Source of the DNA: Candidatus Gastranaerophilales bacterium
GTDB lineage: Bacteria; Cyanobacteriota; Vampirovibrionia; Gastranaerophilales; Gastranaerophilaceae
Assembly: GCA_944323935.1 (NCBI GenBank)
Contig: CALUUJ010000006.1
Location: forward strand, 1 to 64,000
Length of the DNA: 64,000 nt
Reading direction: 5' to 3'
This document shows, one piece after another, positions 36,653-44,966 of the stretch. The position numbers and the translations under genes are program-made. Position 1 is the first letter of the stretch, and every line of letters starts with the position of its first letter. The notes below the pieces were generated by a model. That model saw nothing but the letters and a program-made list of their open reading frames with translations, made no database searches and was not told where the DNA came from.

Positions 36653-36660
36653 TCCCCGAT

Positions 36661-38163
36661 TTAATTATTTATATACTTATAAATTCTATAGCCTTCATTT
36701 GGTTCTATAGTTTTTGTTGAAGAAAATAAAAGTTCAAAATTATTTTTATATTCATCTTCTATCCTAATTTGCATTCTTTTATTATTCTTTTCATCGCAGA
36801 AAGAACGAACTAAATATATGTCTGTATTATATTCATTTTGTGTTAATTTAGAGTATTGATACCAAGCTTTATTAGAAAGTCTTTTTCCATTTGTTTTGTC
36901 CCAGATTACATATTCTAAATTCTTATTTCTGGCAACAGAAAATAGTTTATAGTTATCTTTCTCCAAATAATAAGCTAAAGATATCATAAATGGTTCGTTA
37001 TCTATTAATAGTTTTGAACTTTTGTTAATATTAGATCTAATATATTCAGCAGCTTCTTTTGCTCCAGCATAATTATATTTATAATCCATTATGTAATAGT
37101 TAAGACCATTATAAAATGTTAATAAAAAAAAGATAGATAAAAGAATTGTACTATTTTTCCTAGTGCAAATCTTTAATTTATCTTTGAAACTATTTTCTTG
37201 GTATAATAGCCAAAAACAAAAAATTAATATGATTAAAGCAGAAAAAATTCTTGTTACATAGGTATTTGCACTATATGTTAAAATATATATTCCAAATTGA
37301 AAACCAACACCAAATATACTAATAAAAAATAGTTTCTTGCTATTAAAGTATAGATTTATAAATAACATTATAAAAGTTGTTATTAAAGTAATTATAGAAA
37401 AAATATCAATTAGCGGGTATATTAAAGATTTTTCAACTGTGATTATTTTATTGTATAAGTTTATAAAGAAGAATAATGGAACTTTTATTATGTTCATTAA
37501 TATTTGATTAGGATGGAATGTTATGAATAAATTACTGGATGTTGTGTTATGTAATTGTAATATAACAAGTATTAATCCTAAAAACATTATTATAATTGAT
37601 AAAATTTTTGTTTTCGAAAAGTTCTTGTCTCTTATTGTTTCATATAAAAATAAAAGTGTGAGAACTGATACAAAACCAAACATAATAGCGTGTGTATTTG
37701 CCAGCAAAAATAATGGGATTGAATATAAAATAGAATTTTCTTGTCTTTTTGAATACAAAATTGCAATTATAAATATAAGTGGTGGAATCAAAGAATAACT
37801 TCTTGCAATTACTGGCAAAAAATATAAAAAGCCTGCACTTGAAATAATTGCAAATTTTACTATGTAAGGGAATTTTGATTTATACATTAACAGAAAGACT
37901 GCAATACACATTGAAAACCAACATATTAACTGCATATATATTATATCGGAGAAGTTTTTTGCGAATGGCATTGTTATTAAATACATTAATGAAGGATGCC
38001 CTTCATTGTGCAGATGATTTATTAGTTCGGGAATGGATAAATGTTTGCATAACATCCAAACTTGTGCCTCATCTGCCCAAATTTCATGTTTGAATACCGC
38101 AATTAATGTAATAATTGCGTATAATATTGTGATAATAACTGAACAAATAATTTCTTTCTTCAT
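36661..38163 (-). CDS. Membrane protein, putative GT-C-type glycosyltransferase
   Basis: 500 residues with about 10-11 transmembrane helices and a C-terminal extracytoplasmic domain of about 130 residues. Following the first helix comes IWADEAQVWMLCK; an acidic pair just after helix 1 is typical of PMT/ArnT-like (GT39/GT83) enzymes that use polyprenyl-phosphate sugars. The loop HNEGHPSLMY is also like the family. No acceptor can be deduced. It is convergent with the preceding gene, with 8 bases between, and its start codon is 60 bases after rpsU. Confidence 0.6.
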   Translation of the reverse strand: MKKEIICSVIITILYAIITLIAVFKHEIWADEAQVWMLCKHLSIPELINHLHNEGHPSLMYLITMPFAKNFSDIIYMQLICWFSMCIAVFLLMYKSKFPYIVKFAIISSAGFLYFLPVIARSYSLIPPLIFIIAILYSKRQENSILYSIPLFLLANTHAIMFGFVSVLTLLFLYETIRDKNFSKTKILSIIIMFLGLILVILQLHNTTSSNLFITFHPNQILMNIIKVPLFFFINLYNKIITVEKSLIYPLIDIFSIITLITTFIMLFINLYFNSKKLFFISIFGVGFQFGIYILTYSANTYVTRIFSALIILIFCFWLLYQENSFKDKLKICTRKNSTILLSIFFLLTFYNGLNYYIMDYKYNYAGAKEAAEYIRSNINKSSKLLIDNEPFMISLAYYLEKDNYKLFSVARNKNLEYVIWDKTNGKRLSNKAWYQYSKLTQNEYNTDIYLVRSFCDEKNNKRMQIRIEDEYKNNFELLFSSTKTIEPNEGYRIYKYINN

Positions 38164-38180
38164 AACATATCCCTCATAAG

Positions 38181-38216
38181 TAAATAAGAGAACTATTTAA
38201 TTAGTTCTCTTATTTA
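38181..38216 (-). terminator. Terminator of rpsU
   Basis: A 15-bp perfect stem (TAAATAAGAGAACTA with TAGTTCTCTTATTTA) with a 6-base loop lies just after the rpsU stop on the minus strand; its T-run is interrupted. Confidence 0.55.
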
Positions 38217-38223
38217 TTATATA

Positions 38224-38397
38224 CTATACACGTCTTTTACGAGCTGCTTCAGATTTGCGTTTTTTCTTTATGCTAGGCTTTTCGTATCTTTCGCGACGTT
38301 TGATTTCTGAAAGTATACCAGCTTTTTGGATTTTTTTCTTAAATCTTTTAAGAGCGCTTTCGATACTTTCGTTATCACCAACTCTTACTTCAGGCAT
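38224..38397 (-). CDS. rpsU: 30S ribosomal protein S21
   Basis: 57-residue basic ribosomal protein near the mRNA 3' end of the 30S subunit. [19 protein letters not shown] is the S21 signature, followed by the [10 protein letters not shown] segment and the very basic tail. The start is ATG 38397, with AAAGGTGG upstream; the in-frame GTG codons at 38409 lie inside that ribosome site. Single-gene unit, as in many bacteria. Confidence 0.95.
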   Translation of the reverse strand: MPEVRVGDNESIESALKRFKKKIQKAGILSEIKRRERYEKPSIKKKRKSEAARKRRV

Positions 38398-38487
38398 TTT
38401 ATTCACCACCTTTAATAATTATAATTTTTACTATGCCAAGATATTAGCAAGAACATGTTTTTATTTCAACCCTTTTGTATGAAGACA

Positions 38488-38524
38488 TTAAAAAAGCCTC
38501 TTGAGAATCAAGAGGCTTTTTTAA
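38488..38524 (-). terminator. Terminator of the SLH gene (bidirectional)
   Basis: A 17-bp perfect stem around GAA with A-runs on one side and T-runs on the other; on the minus strand it follows the SLH gene by 15 bases. Confidence 0.8.
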
Positions 38525-38539
38525 ACAAGTTTTATCTAA

Positions 38540-39805
38540 TTAGTTAGGAATAGATAAATCTTGAGTTAATTCTAACCAAACAAAATCGCCATCATTAGCT
38601 TTGTATGTTCTACCAGGAGTTGCTAAACCTGTTAATAGACCCACACCGGCACCAACAGGAGCACCTATTGCAATACCTTCACCAAAATGATCATCATCTT
38701 GAGTTGCAATAGCAGCAATTCCCATACCAACACCAGTACCAACTACAGCACCGCCAACAGTATAACCTACTGGTTTCGCCCATCTGTTTTCTGTTAATAC
38801 GCCGTTGTTGTTAATAACTTCTGCTTTAAATGGAACACAAGTTCCGCATGGTAAAGTCATAGATTCAAATTCTACAGTAACTTTATCGTTTTTGTTCCAC
38901 CATTTTTTAGGTTCAATTGAAGTAATTTTAGCTTTCATAGTTGTATCAGCAGGGATTACTAAAGTTCCTTCTTCTGTACATATATCATTTTTTGCAGTAA
39001 ATGTAACAGTATCTCCAACTTGAGCATCTTTAGATGAGAAGTAAGTATAGAAATAACCCTTAATAATATTTTTAGCTAAAACAATTTTTCTTTGATTTGT
39101 AATTTGAACTTCATTTACTTCTGCTTTTTTCGTAACGTTTAAGTGTTCTGTAGAAAGAATTTTTTCATCGCTGACATATTCTTTTTTAACAGAGTTAATT
39201 TTTTCTTTTAATTTATACAGTAGTACAGCAGCTTCTGCTCTGTTTAAATTTTTATTTGGTAATAACTCATTTGCATCAGGATAATTTACGTAAACACCTA
39301 AATCGATAGTTTTTGCGTATTGCTGAACAGCCCAAGCAGGAATGCTGTCTTTGTCTGTAAATGCATTTAAAGATTTGACATTGCCTTTAAAGTCTTTTGT
39401 TATATGGCTTATAACAGAAGCAGCTTCAGATTTTGTCATAATCCTGTCAGGTTTAAAAGTACCATCATTGTAGCCGTAAATTAAGCCTAATTTGTAGGAT
39501 AATAAAATGTCTCCATAATCTGCTCTTGAAGAAACAACATCAGAAAATGGATTTGTTTCCGACAAAGTTGTCATTCTGTGACCTAAAGTCCTTAATAATG
39601 CTGAATTAAAATCAGATCTGGAAACTTCTTTTTCAGGATAGAAAGATTCTTTTTCAAGAAGAGGAAGTACACCGTCACTAACAACTGCTGTGATTTCTTT
39701 GTTAGCCCAAAAATCAGCAGGAACATCGCTATATACAGCGGCATTTGCGGAGTTAAAAGCTAACATCATGAAAAATACAGCAAGTAAAGCTAAAATCTTT
39801 TTCAT
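38540..39805 (-). CDS. Exported SLH-domain protein 1
   Basis: 421 residues. Signal peptide (MKKILALLAVFFMMLAFNSANA), then three SLH repeats (about 25-195; signatures YSDVPADFWA, LGLIYGYNDGTFKPDRIMTKSEAA, NKNLNRAEAAVLL) that anchor proteins to envelope polymers. The C-terminal half has a beta-rich domain (GTLVIPADTTMKAKI) and two glycine-rich hydrophobic stretches (VGGAVVGTGVGMGIAA; GAPVGAGVGLLTGLA) resembling glycine zippers. The start at 39805 is preferred because GGAG lies seven bases upstream, within the codons of the alternative ATG at 39817. It is a paralogue of the SLH protein at 42158. Confidence 0.85.
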   Translation of the reverse strand: MKKILALLAVFFMMLAFNSANAAVYSDVPADFWANKEITAVVSDGVLPLLEKESFYPEKEVSRSDFNSALLRTLGHRMTTLSETNPFSDVVSSRADYGDILLSYKLGLIYGYNDGTFKPDRIMTKSEAASVISHITKDFKGNVKSLNAFTDKDSIPAWAVQQYAKTIDLGVYVNYPDANELLPNKNLNRAEAAVLLYKLKEKINSVKKEYVSDEKILSTEHLNVTKKAEVNEVQITNQRKIVLAKNIIKGYFYTYFSSKDAQVGDTVTFTAKNDICTEEGTLVIPADTTMKAKITSIEPKKWWNKNDKVTVEFESMTLPCGTCVPFKAEVINNNGVLTENRWAKPVGYTVGGAVVGTGVGMGIAAIATQDDDHFGEGIAIGAPVGAGVGLLTGLATPGRTYKANDGDFVWLELTQDLSIPN

Positions 39806-39952
39806 TTTTTTCTCCATATTTGTAGTAAAACTAAACTAATCATTCAAATTATATAATACTAAAATTATTAATGCAATATTTTTTGTCAAGAAGCTTGTGT
39901 TTATTGATAAATTGCAATATTTAAAAAGGTAACATGTTATTTTAAAATATAA

Positions 39953-39982
39953 TTTACAAATTATTTTTTTTTGTTTTATAAT
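39953..39982 (+). promoter_or_regulatory. Promoter of tRNA-Lys(CUU)
   Basis: TTTACA (39953-39958), 18 bases, TATAAT (39977-39982), ten bases before the tRNA. Confidence 0.55.
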
Positions 39983-39992
39983 AATTAAAGAT

Positions 39993-40065
<73 letters not shown>

Positions 40066-40077
40066 TTTTCTATAGAG

Positions 40078-40106
40078 TTGACAATTATAATCGCTTATTA
40101 TAGATT
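40078..40106 (+). promoter_or_regulatory. Promoter of tRNA-Leu
   Basis: Consensus TTGACA at 40078-40083 with TAGATT 17 bases on, or TATAGA 15 bases on. It lies between two tRNA genes, so tRNA-Leu can be transcribed separately. Confidence 0.45.
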
Positions 40107-40135
40107 GTACTTATTGAAAGTTGAAAATTTAATAT

Positions 40136-40219
40136 GGGCGTGTGGCGAAATTGGTAGACGCACTTGACTTAGGATCAAGCGCCTTCGGCATGGGAGTTCG
40201 AGTCTCTTCACGCCCACCA
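40136..40219 (+). tRNA. tRNA-Leu (anticodon UAG)
   Basis: 84-base type II tRNA: acceptor GGGCGTG pairs with CACGCCC, anticodon loop CTTAGGA (anticodon TAG), a variable arm with a short CGCCTTCGGCA hairpin, T-loop TTCGAGT and encoded CCA. It reads CUN leucine codons. Confidence 0.96.
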
Positions 40220-40226
40220 TATTATT

Positions 40227-40261
40227 AAAAGGCAATAACTTTAGATTATTGTCCTTTTTTT
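40227..40261 (+). terminator. Terminator after tRNA-Leu
   Basis: AAAAGGCAATAA pairs with TTATTGTCCTTTT with one bulged T; seven T residues end the element. Confidence 0.65.
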
Positions 40262-40480
40262 GTTTTGGAATTAAGGAGATGAGAACTCCACAAATCGAAG
40301 TTTTGAATAGAGTTCTGTTCGAATGAGTAGAGACTGAAATGGCCGATGTATTGAACTTTCTACAAGAGTTTGTATATGACTAAAAAGCATGAGATGTCTA
40401 TGTGCTTTCACCATATTAGAGAAATGTAACAATATTTTGCTATCTTTCTATAACTTCTTAAAATAAATTTATCTAAATTC
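40262..40480. other. Intergenic sequence with a motif shared with the tRNA-Asp flank
   Basis: No gene is called. GAGATGAGAACTCCAC (about 40276-40291) and CGATGTATT (about 40342) recur in the same order downstream of tRNA-Asp (about 47290-47328). A 15-codon ORF beginning at the ATG in the motif is not convincing. Confidence 0.3.
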
Positions 40481-41847
40481 TTATTTCTTTAATATTTTTA
40501 GAATAGAGTCTGCTTTTTTATAATAATTCTCAGCTTCTGTTTTATTCTCGTTTGTGTTTGATAAGTTACCATAAGATTGGTATATTTCATAAAATTCAAA
40601 AGATTCTTCTGGTATCGTTTTTTTATAACTTTCTATTGCTTGTTCTAAATATATTTGGGCTTCTGCTGTGTTCTCTTCTTGAAGTTTAATTTCTGCAGCT
40701 TTTCTCAGAAATTTACCATACAGTTTTGGCACATATTCTTTTACAGGCTCAAGTTTATTCAGAGCATTTTGGGCATATTTATTTGCTTCTTCAATCTTAC
40801 CTATAGTTCTGTATAAATCAATTTGTTTTTCTGCAAGTGTAAGGAATAATAATGAGTCAGACGGTAATGAATTATAAAAATTATTCATTTTTCTTGCATA
40901 TAAGTTGAATTTAAACAGATTTTTTTGGTCTTTATAGCAGTCTATAAATTGTTGTATAATATTTGTCTTTTGGTATTTTTGTCCATATTTATATATTAAT
41001 TTTTTGTTCTTTTTTAATAAATTTAATGCTTCATTAAATTCTTTTGTATCTAAGAAATATTGTACTTTTTCTATGTTTAATAATATTTCTAAGTCTGGTC
41101 TTGAGTTGTTGTAGGTTTTAAGAATTTCTTCTGCTTTATTTAATTCTTCTTTAAAAATATCTATAGCTTTTTCATTTTGATATAACATTGCCATTAATAG
41201 ATGGTATTCGAATAATTCTATATTTTTATTCTCTTTACTATTTTCTATTGTACTATAGTACTTATTAAAATATTTTTTTGCTTTTCCGTTTGCTCTCATA
41301 TTTGAATATATTTGTCCATATGTTTTGTATGCAAATGCTGTATCCTGTTTGTCTCCAAGTGCTTTATATAAATATTTGATTGCTTCATAATATTCTTCAA
41401 TATTGGAATAATAATTAACATAACTATATAAAATATTATTTTTAAGATCTAAATTTTCTTTATTTTGTTCATATATTTTATAAACTATATCCAGATCTTT
41501 TTTCGCGAGATCGGGAATTATGATTTCAGTATAATATCTTGCTCTTGCCAAATAAGCAAAACCTGTTTGCGGATGATTCTCTCCAAAATACTTGATTGAT
41601 GCATTTATTAAATAATTTGCTGTATTTATAGCAGTATCGTAATCTTGTGCATCTCTCTGTGCATAAAATAACTTTTCTACTTCGAAAAGATATTCAGGAG
41701 AAAGGTTGTCCATCTTCATTTCGATAACTGATTTGTTTATATCTTTATTTGTATAATTTTCAGAAGTCAATCCTGGCGATGTTGTTAAAATAAATAAAAT
41801 AATTAGTAATAATATTTTGTTATTAATTTCATAAAATTTTGTGTCAT
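40481..41847 (-). CDS. Exported TPR-repeat protein with an out-of-frame start
   Basis: The main reading frame (from 41770 downward) encodes about 430 residues of TPR-like helix pairs (for example YDTAINTANYLINASIKYFGENHPQTGFAYL and EAQIYLEQAIESYKK), a protein-interaction scaffold. It has no good start. Upstream, AAAAAGGAG and ATG at 41847 open MTQNFMKLITK, but this frame stops after 14 codons. The body frame continues upstream as ILLLIILFILTTSPG, a signal-peptide core. Adding one A in the A-run at 41815-41818 would join them into a normal signal peptide. So the gene is frameshifted here, by mutation, slippage or sequence error. Confidence 0.7.
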
Positions 41848-42157
41848 AAAAACTCCTTTTTAATTATGAAGAAATATATAATATTTTATAATTCCACAAC
41901 TTTTAATATTTTTATCTGTTTTGTGTATAGAGTTAAAAAATATATAGAATTATATTAATAAAATTTTATATTCTGTTTCTTAAATGGTCAATCTGGCAAA
42001 AAAAAATATGTCCGTTTTTATATAATCAAAATATGTATATTCAATTAATGTTTCTACACTAATAGGCGTAGTTTTATTGCCTAAAATAATATTTTAACAT
42101 ATAATTCTGTTAAGAGTGGAATAGTATTAATATTTTTATAGTTTAAGTGAGGTACAA
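41848..42157. other. Divergent intergenic region
   Basis: 310 bases between the divergent TPR and SLH2 genes. It holds the SLH2 promoter (42077-42105) and a TAGGC/GCCTA inverted repeat (42063-42083) overlapping its -35 box. Otherwise it is AT-rich with no gene seen. Confidence 0.4.
42077..42105 (+). promoter_or_regulatory. Promoter of SLH gene 2
   Basis: TTGCCT (42077-42082), 17 bases, TATAAT (42100-42105); leader of about 45 bases to the ATG, with GAGG before it. Confidence 0.55.
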
Positions 42158-43603
42158 ATGAATATTAAAAAAAATTTAGCAACAATTTTCTTATCAATAT
42201 CATTGTTGTTAACCGGTGCTTGTACTGCATTGGCAAAAGATTACACTGATGTTCCTGATGATTATTGGGCTGCAGAAGAAATTGAAGATGTTGTAACAAA
42301 AAATATTGTTCCTATATATGGTGATAACACATATAGACCATTGGATACTGTTACAAGAGTTGATTGGACTGAGTGGCTATTAAGAGCTTTAGGCTTATCT
42401 CAAGCTCCTATAACATCAGAACCTAATTATTCAGATGTAACTCAAGAAACATTTGGTTATCCTTCAATTGCAAGATCTGACCAATTCGGTTTGATTTATG
42501 GTTATACTGATGGTGAATTTAAACCTCAACGTTTTATTACAAAAGTTGAAACAGCTTCTATAATGAGTCATATTACAAAAGATACTGAAGTTGATACTTC
42601 TGTATTGAATCAGTTTGCTGACTCAAAAGAAATTCCTGATTGGGGTGTAATTCCTTTCTCGAAAGCGATTAAGTATGGTTTATATGTAAACTATCCTTTA
42701 GAAACAGAATTGAATCCAAATAGAGAATTAAACAGAGCTGAAGCAGCTGTTCTTCTTGCAAGACTTATGAAAGCATTGGACTTAGTTGATTCAAACTATA
42801 AAGCAGAAGAACCTATTGAAGAACCTGTTGTAGAAGAACCTCAAGAATATCTTTTATCTGTCGAACATTTAGAAAATTATGGTAAAGCTGTAGTCGACAG
42901 AGTTAATATTACTAACTTGAGAAGAATTATTTTAGCTAAGAATGTATTTAAAGTTTCTTTCTTAGAAAAATTTAATTCAACCAAAGCTCAAATCGGAGAC
43001 GTTGTTCCTTTCTACTTTAAGAAGGATGTTGTAACAAAAGAGGGTACATTAATTATCCCGGCAAATACAAAATTGTATGCAACAATTGAAGAACTTAGAG
43101 ATAAAAAATGGGTTAATAAAAACGCTGAAGTATATTTACATTTTACAAAAATGGTGTTCCCGAATGGTAATGAATATCCATTTATTGCAAGAGTGCTAAA
43201 TAATCAGGAAGGTGTTCTAAGTGAAAATAAATGGCTAAAACCATTGGAGTATACGGTTGCAGGTGCTGCTATCGGTGGTGCTGCTATTGGGCTTCCGGTT
43301 GGTGCTGCTAATGACAGATCAGGTGATGGTATGGCAATTGGATTCCCTGTTGGTGCCGGAGTTGGACTTGCTACAGGTTGGTTAACACCTGGTGTGAACT
43401 TCAAAGCTAGTAAAGATGAAGATGTCCTTGTTGAATTGAAGGTTGATTGCAGCTTGTATAATGATTATGTTCAACAATATTCAAATACAACAACGACAAT
43501 TATTGACAAACCTGTTTCAAATACTACTCCTGTTGCTCCTGAAACTCAAACAACAGAACCTCCTCCACAAACAGATGATGCAGTTCAACAATTTGCTCAA
43601 TAG
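42158..43603 (+). CDS. Exported SLH-domain protein 2
   Basis: 481 residues, same layout as the SLH protein at 38540-39805. Signal peptide ending ALA, three SLH repeats (YTDVPDDYWAAEE; LIYGYTDGEFKPQRFITK; NRELNRAEAAVLLARL), a Glu/Pro hinge (about 222-235), the shared beta-rich domain (GTLIIPANTKLYATI) and two glycine-rich hydrophobic stretches. It adds a Thr/Pro/Gln-rich C-terminal tail absent from the paralogue. It probably binds the cell wall or an envelope polysaccharide through SLH and interacts with the outer membrane through the glycine-rich part; the latter is inference. Confidence 0.85.
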   Translation: MNIKKNLATIFLSISLLLTGACTALAKDYTDVPDDYWAAEEIEDVVTKNIVPIYGDNTYRPLDTVTRVDWTEWLLRALGLSQAPITSEPNYSDVTQETFGYPSIARSDQFGLIYGYTDGEFKPQRFITKVETASIMSHITKDTEVDTSVLNQFADSKEIPDWGVIPFSKAIKYGLYVNYPLETELNPNRELNRAEAAVLLARLMKALDLVDSNYKAEEPIEEPVVEEPQEYLLSVEHLENYGKAVVDRVNITNLRRIILAKNVFKVSFLEKFNSTKAQIGDVVPFYFKKDVVTKEGTLIIPANTKLYATIEELRDKKWVNKNAEVYLHFTKMVFPNGNEYPFIARVLNNQEGVLSENKWLKPLEYTVAGAAIGGAAIGLPVGAANDRSGDGMAIGFPVGAGVGLATGWLTPGVNFKASKDEDVLVELKVDCSLYNDYVQQYSNTTTTIIDKPVSNTTPVAPETQTTEPPPQTDDAVQQFAQ

Positions 43604-43622
43604 TAACGGAATTAATTTTTAT

Positions 43623-43662
43623 ACAAGAAAAACCCTTGAATTATCTCAAGGGTTTTTCTTGT
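43623..43662 (+). terminator. Terminator of SLH gene 2
   Basis: A 17-bp perfect stem with CCCTTGA/TCAAGGG core and ATTATC loop; A- and T-runs make it usable in both directions. Confidence 0.8.
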
Positions 43663-43693
43663 AAAACATTACTTTTCAATTTATAATAGCAAT

Positions 43694-44929
43694 ATGAATG
43701 ATTTAGAATTATATTTAAAAGATTTGACTTCAAAAGATAAGAATAAGGCACAAGAAGCAGCTTCTTATTTAGTGAATAGCGGTGATATTGAATTATTTAA
43801 AATGCTTGTTGATAAATCTGATTTCCTTTTTGATTTTATAAGAAATAATATTTCTAAGTATATAGAATTGGCTGTATCTAAAGAAAATTATTGGAATATT
43901 TTAAAGTTTTTTGATATTTATTCTGTATATTATGATGATTTGTTTGCAAGTATTTTGTCTAGACATGCTAATCAAAATTTAACAGAAGAAATCTTTAAAA
44001 TGCTTGAAAAGGGAACAGAGTCACAAAAAATATATGCAGCAAAGTATTTTGCCTATATCCCTGATACTGTGGCTTTAGAATTCTTGAGTAAGTACGCTTT
44101 CTCTGATAATGAATTGTTAAGTTATAATTCAGCAGAAGCACTTGGACAGATGCAAGATGATATTTCTTTTGATATTGCATTGAATACGCTAGCTTCTGAT
44201 GATGATTTTGAAAAATTAAAAGCAGTAAAATTCTTTAATGCTTATGGTAGAAATTATCCTTTTGACGCAATATTTAAAGCCATGAAAACTTCAAAAATGC
44301 CTGAAAATATCGCAGGACAAATTCCATATATGGATAGTTTATTAAATTTATTATCTTCCGAATATATGTCAGATACATTACTTGTTATCGATAATATTTT
44401 AAGTGGTTTTGGTGAAATTCTTCCTCTCTCTGATATTTTCCAATTTGAACTTTTTGAAGTACTGGAATTTTTAATAAACAATAACAAATCAGAAAATGTT
44501 AATTCAAGTAAAATTGCAGAAATACTTCTTAGTGCTTATTCTAAATTCAGTATGTTTTGTGAAAATCAAGAGTATATTTATGATGAAGATAAAAATACAA
44601 AATATGAAATTTTTTCTGTATTGAAATTATTGCAATTCCAAGGTGATGATTTTTGGAAGCAACAGAAAAGGTTTGTTTTGAATGAATTAAAGAAGTCAAA
44701 AGATAGTATTCTCGCTGTTCTTCCTGTAATTGTTGAATATAATTTAAAAGAAGCTATTCCTGACTTAATTTTGTTGTTAGATTCTAATGATGAAATTATT
44801 TTATGCGAAGTTTTAACAGCTTTGAATGCTTTAAATGCAGTTGATGGAATTGATTTTGATAAAATTATTTCAGAAATTAAAAATCCGAATATAAAAGCCA
44901 TTATTGAAAATATAAAGCCTAAGATATAA
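43694..44929 (+). CDS. HEAT-repeat-like protein
   Basis: 411 residues, all-helical and acidic, with HEAT/armadillo-like helix pairs such as SQKIYAAKYFAYIPD, SYNSAEALGQMQDD and KEAIPDLILLLDSNDEIILCEVLTALNAL. No signal peptide, so probably a cytoplasmic scaffold. No catalytic motif. The stop codon lies within its terminator, and it is convergent with glyS. Confidence 0.7.
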   Translation: MNDLELYLKDLTSKDKNKAQEAASYLVNSGDIELFKMLVDKSDFLFDFIRNNISKYIELAVSKENYWNILKFFDIYSVYYDDLFASILSRHANQNLTEEIFKMLEKGTESQKIYAAKYFAYIPDTVALEFLSKYAFSDNELLSYNSAEALGQMQDDISFDIALNTLASDDDFEKLKAVKFFNAYGRNYPFDAIFKAMKTSKMPENIAGQIPYMDSLLNLLSSEYMSDTLLVIDNILSGFGEILPLSDIFQFELFEVLEFLINNNKSENVNSSKIAEILLSAYSKFSMFCENQEYIYDEDKNTKYEIFSVLKLLQFQGDDFWKQQKRFVLNELKKSKDSILAVLPVIVEYNLKEAIPDLILLLDSNDEIILCEVLTALNALNAVDGIDFDKIISEIKNPNIKAIIENIKPKI

Positions 44930-44942
44930 ACTTAGGCTTTTA
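44914..44942 (+). terminator. Terminator of the HEAT-repeat gene
   Basis: AAAGCCTAAG pairs with CTTAGGCTTT around 7 bases; T-rich after the stem; overlaps the stop codon. Confidence 0.65.
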
Positions 44943-44966
44943 TGTGCTCATGTTATAATTTATAAT

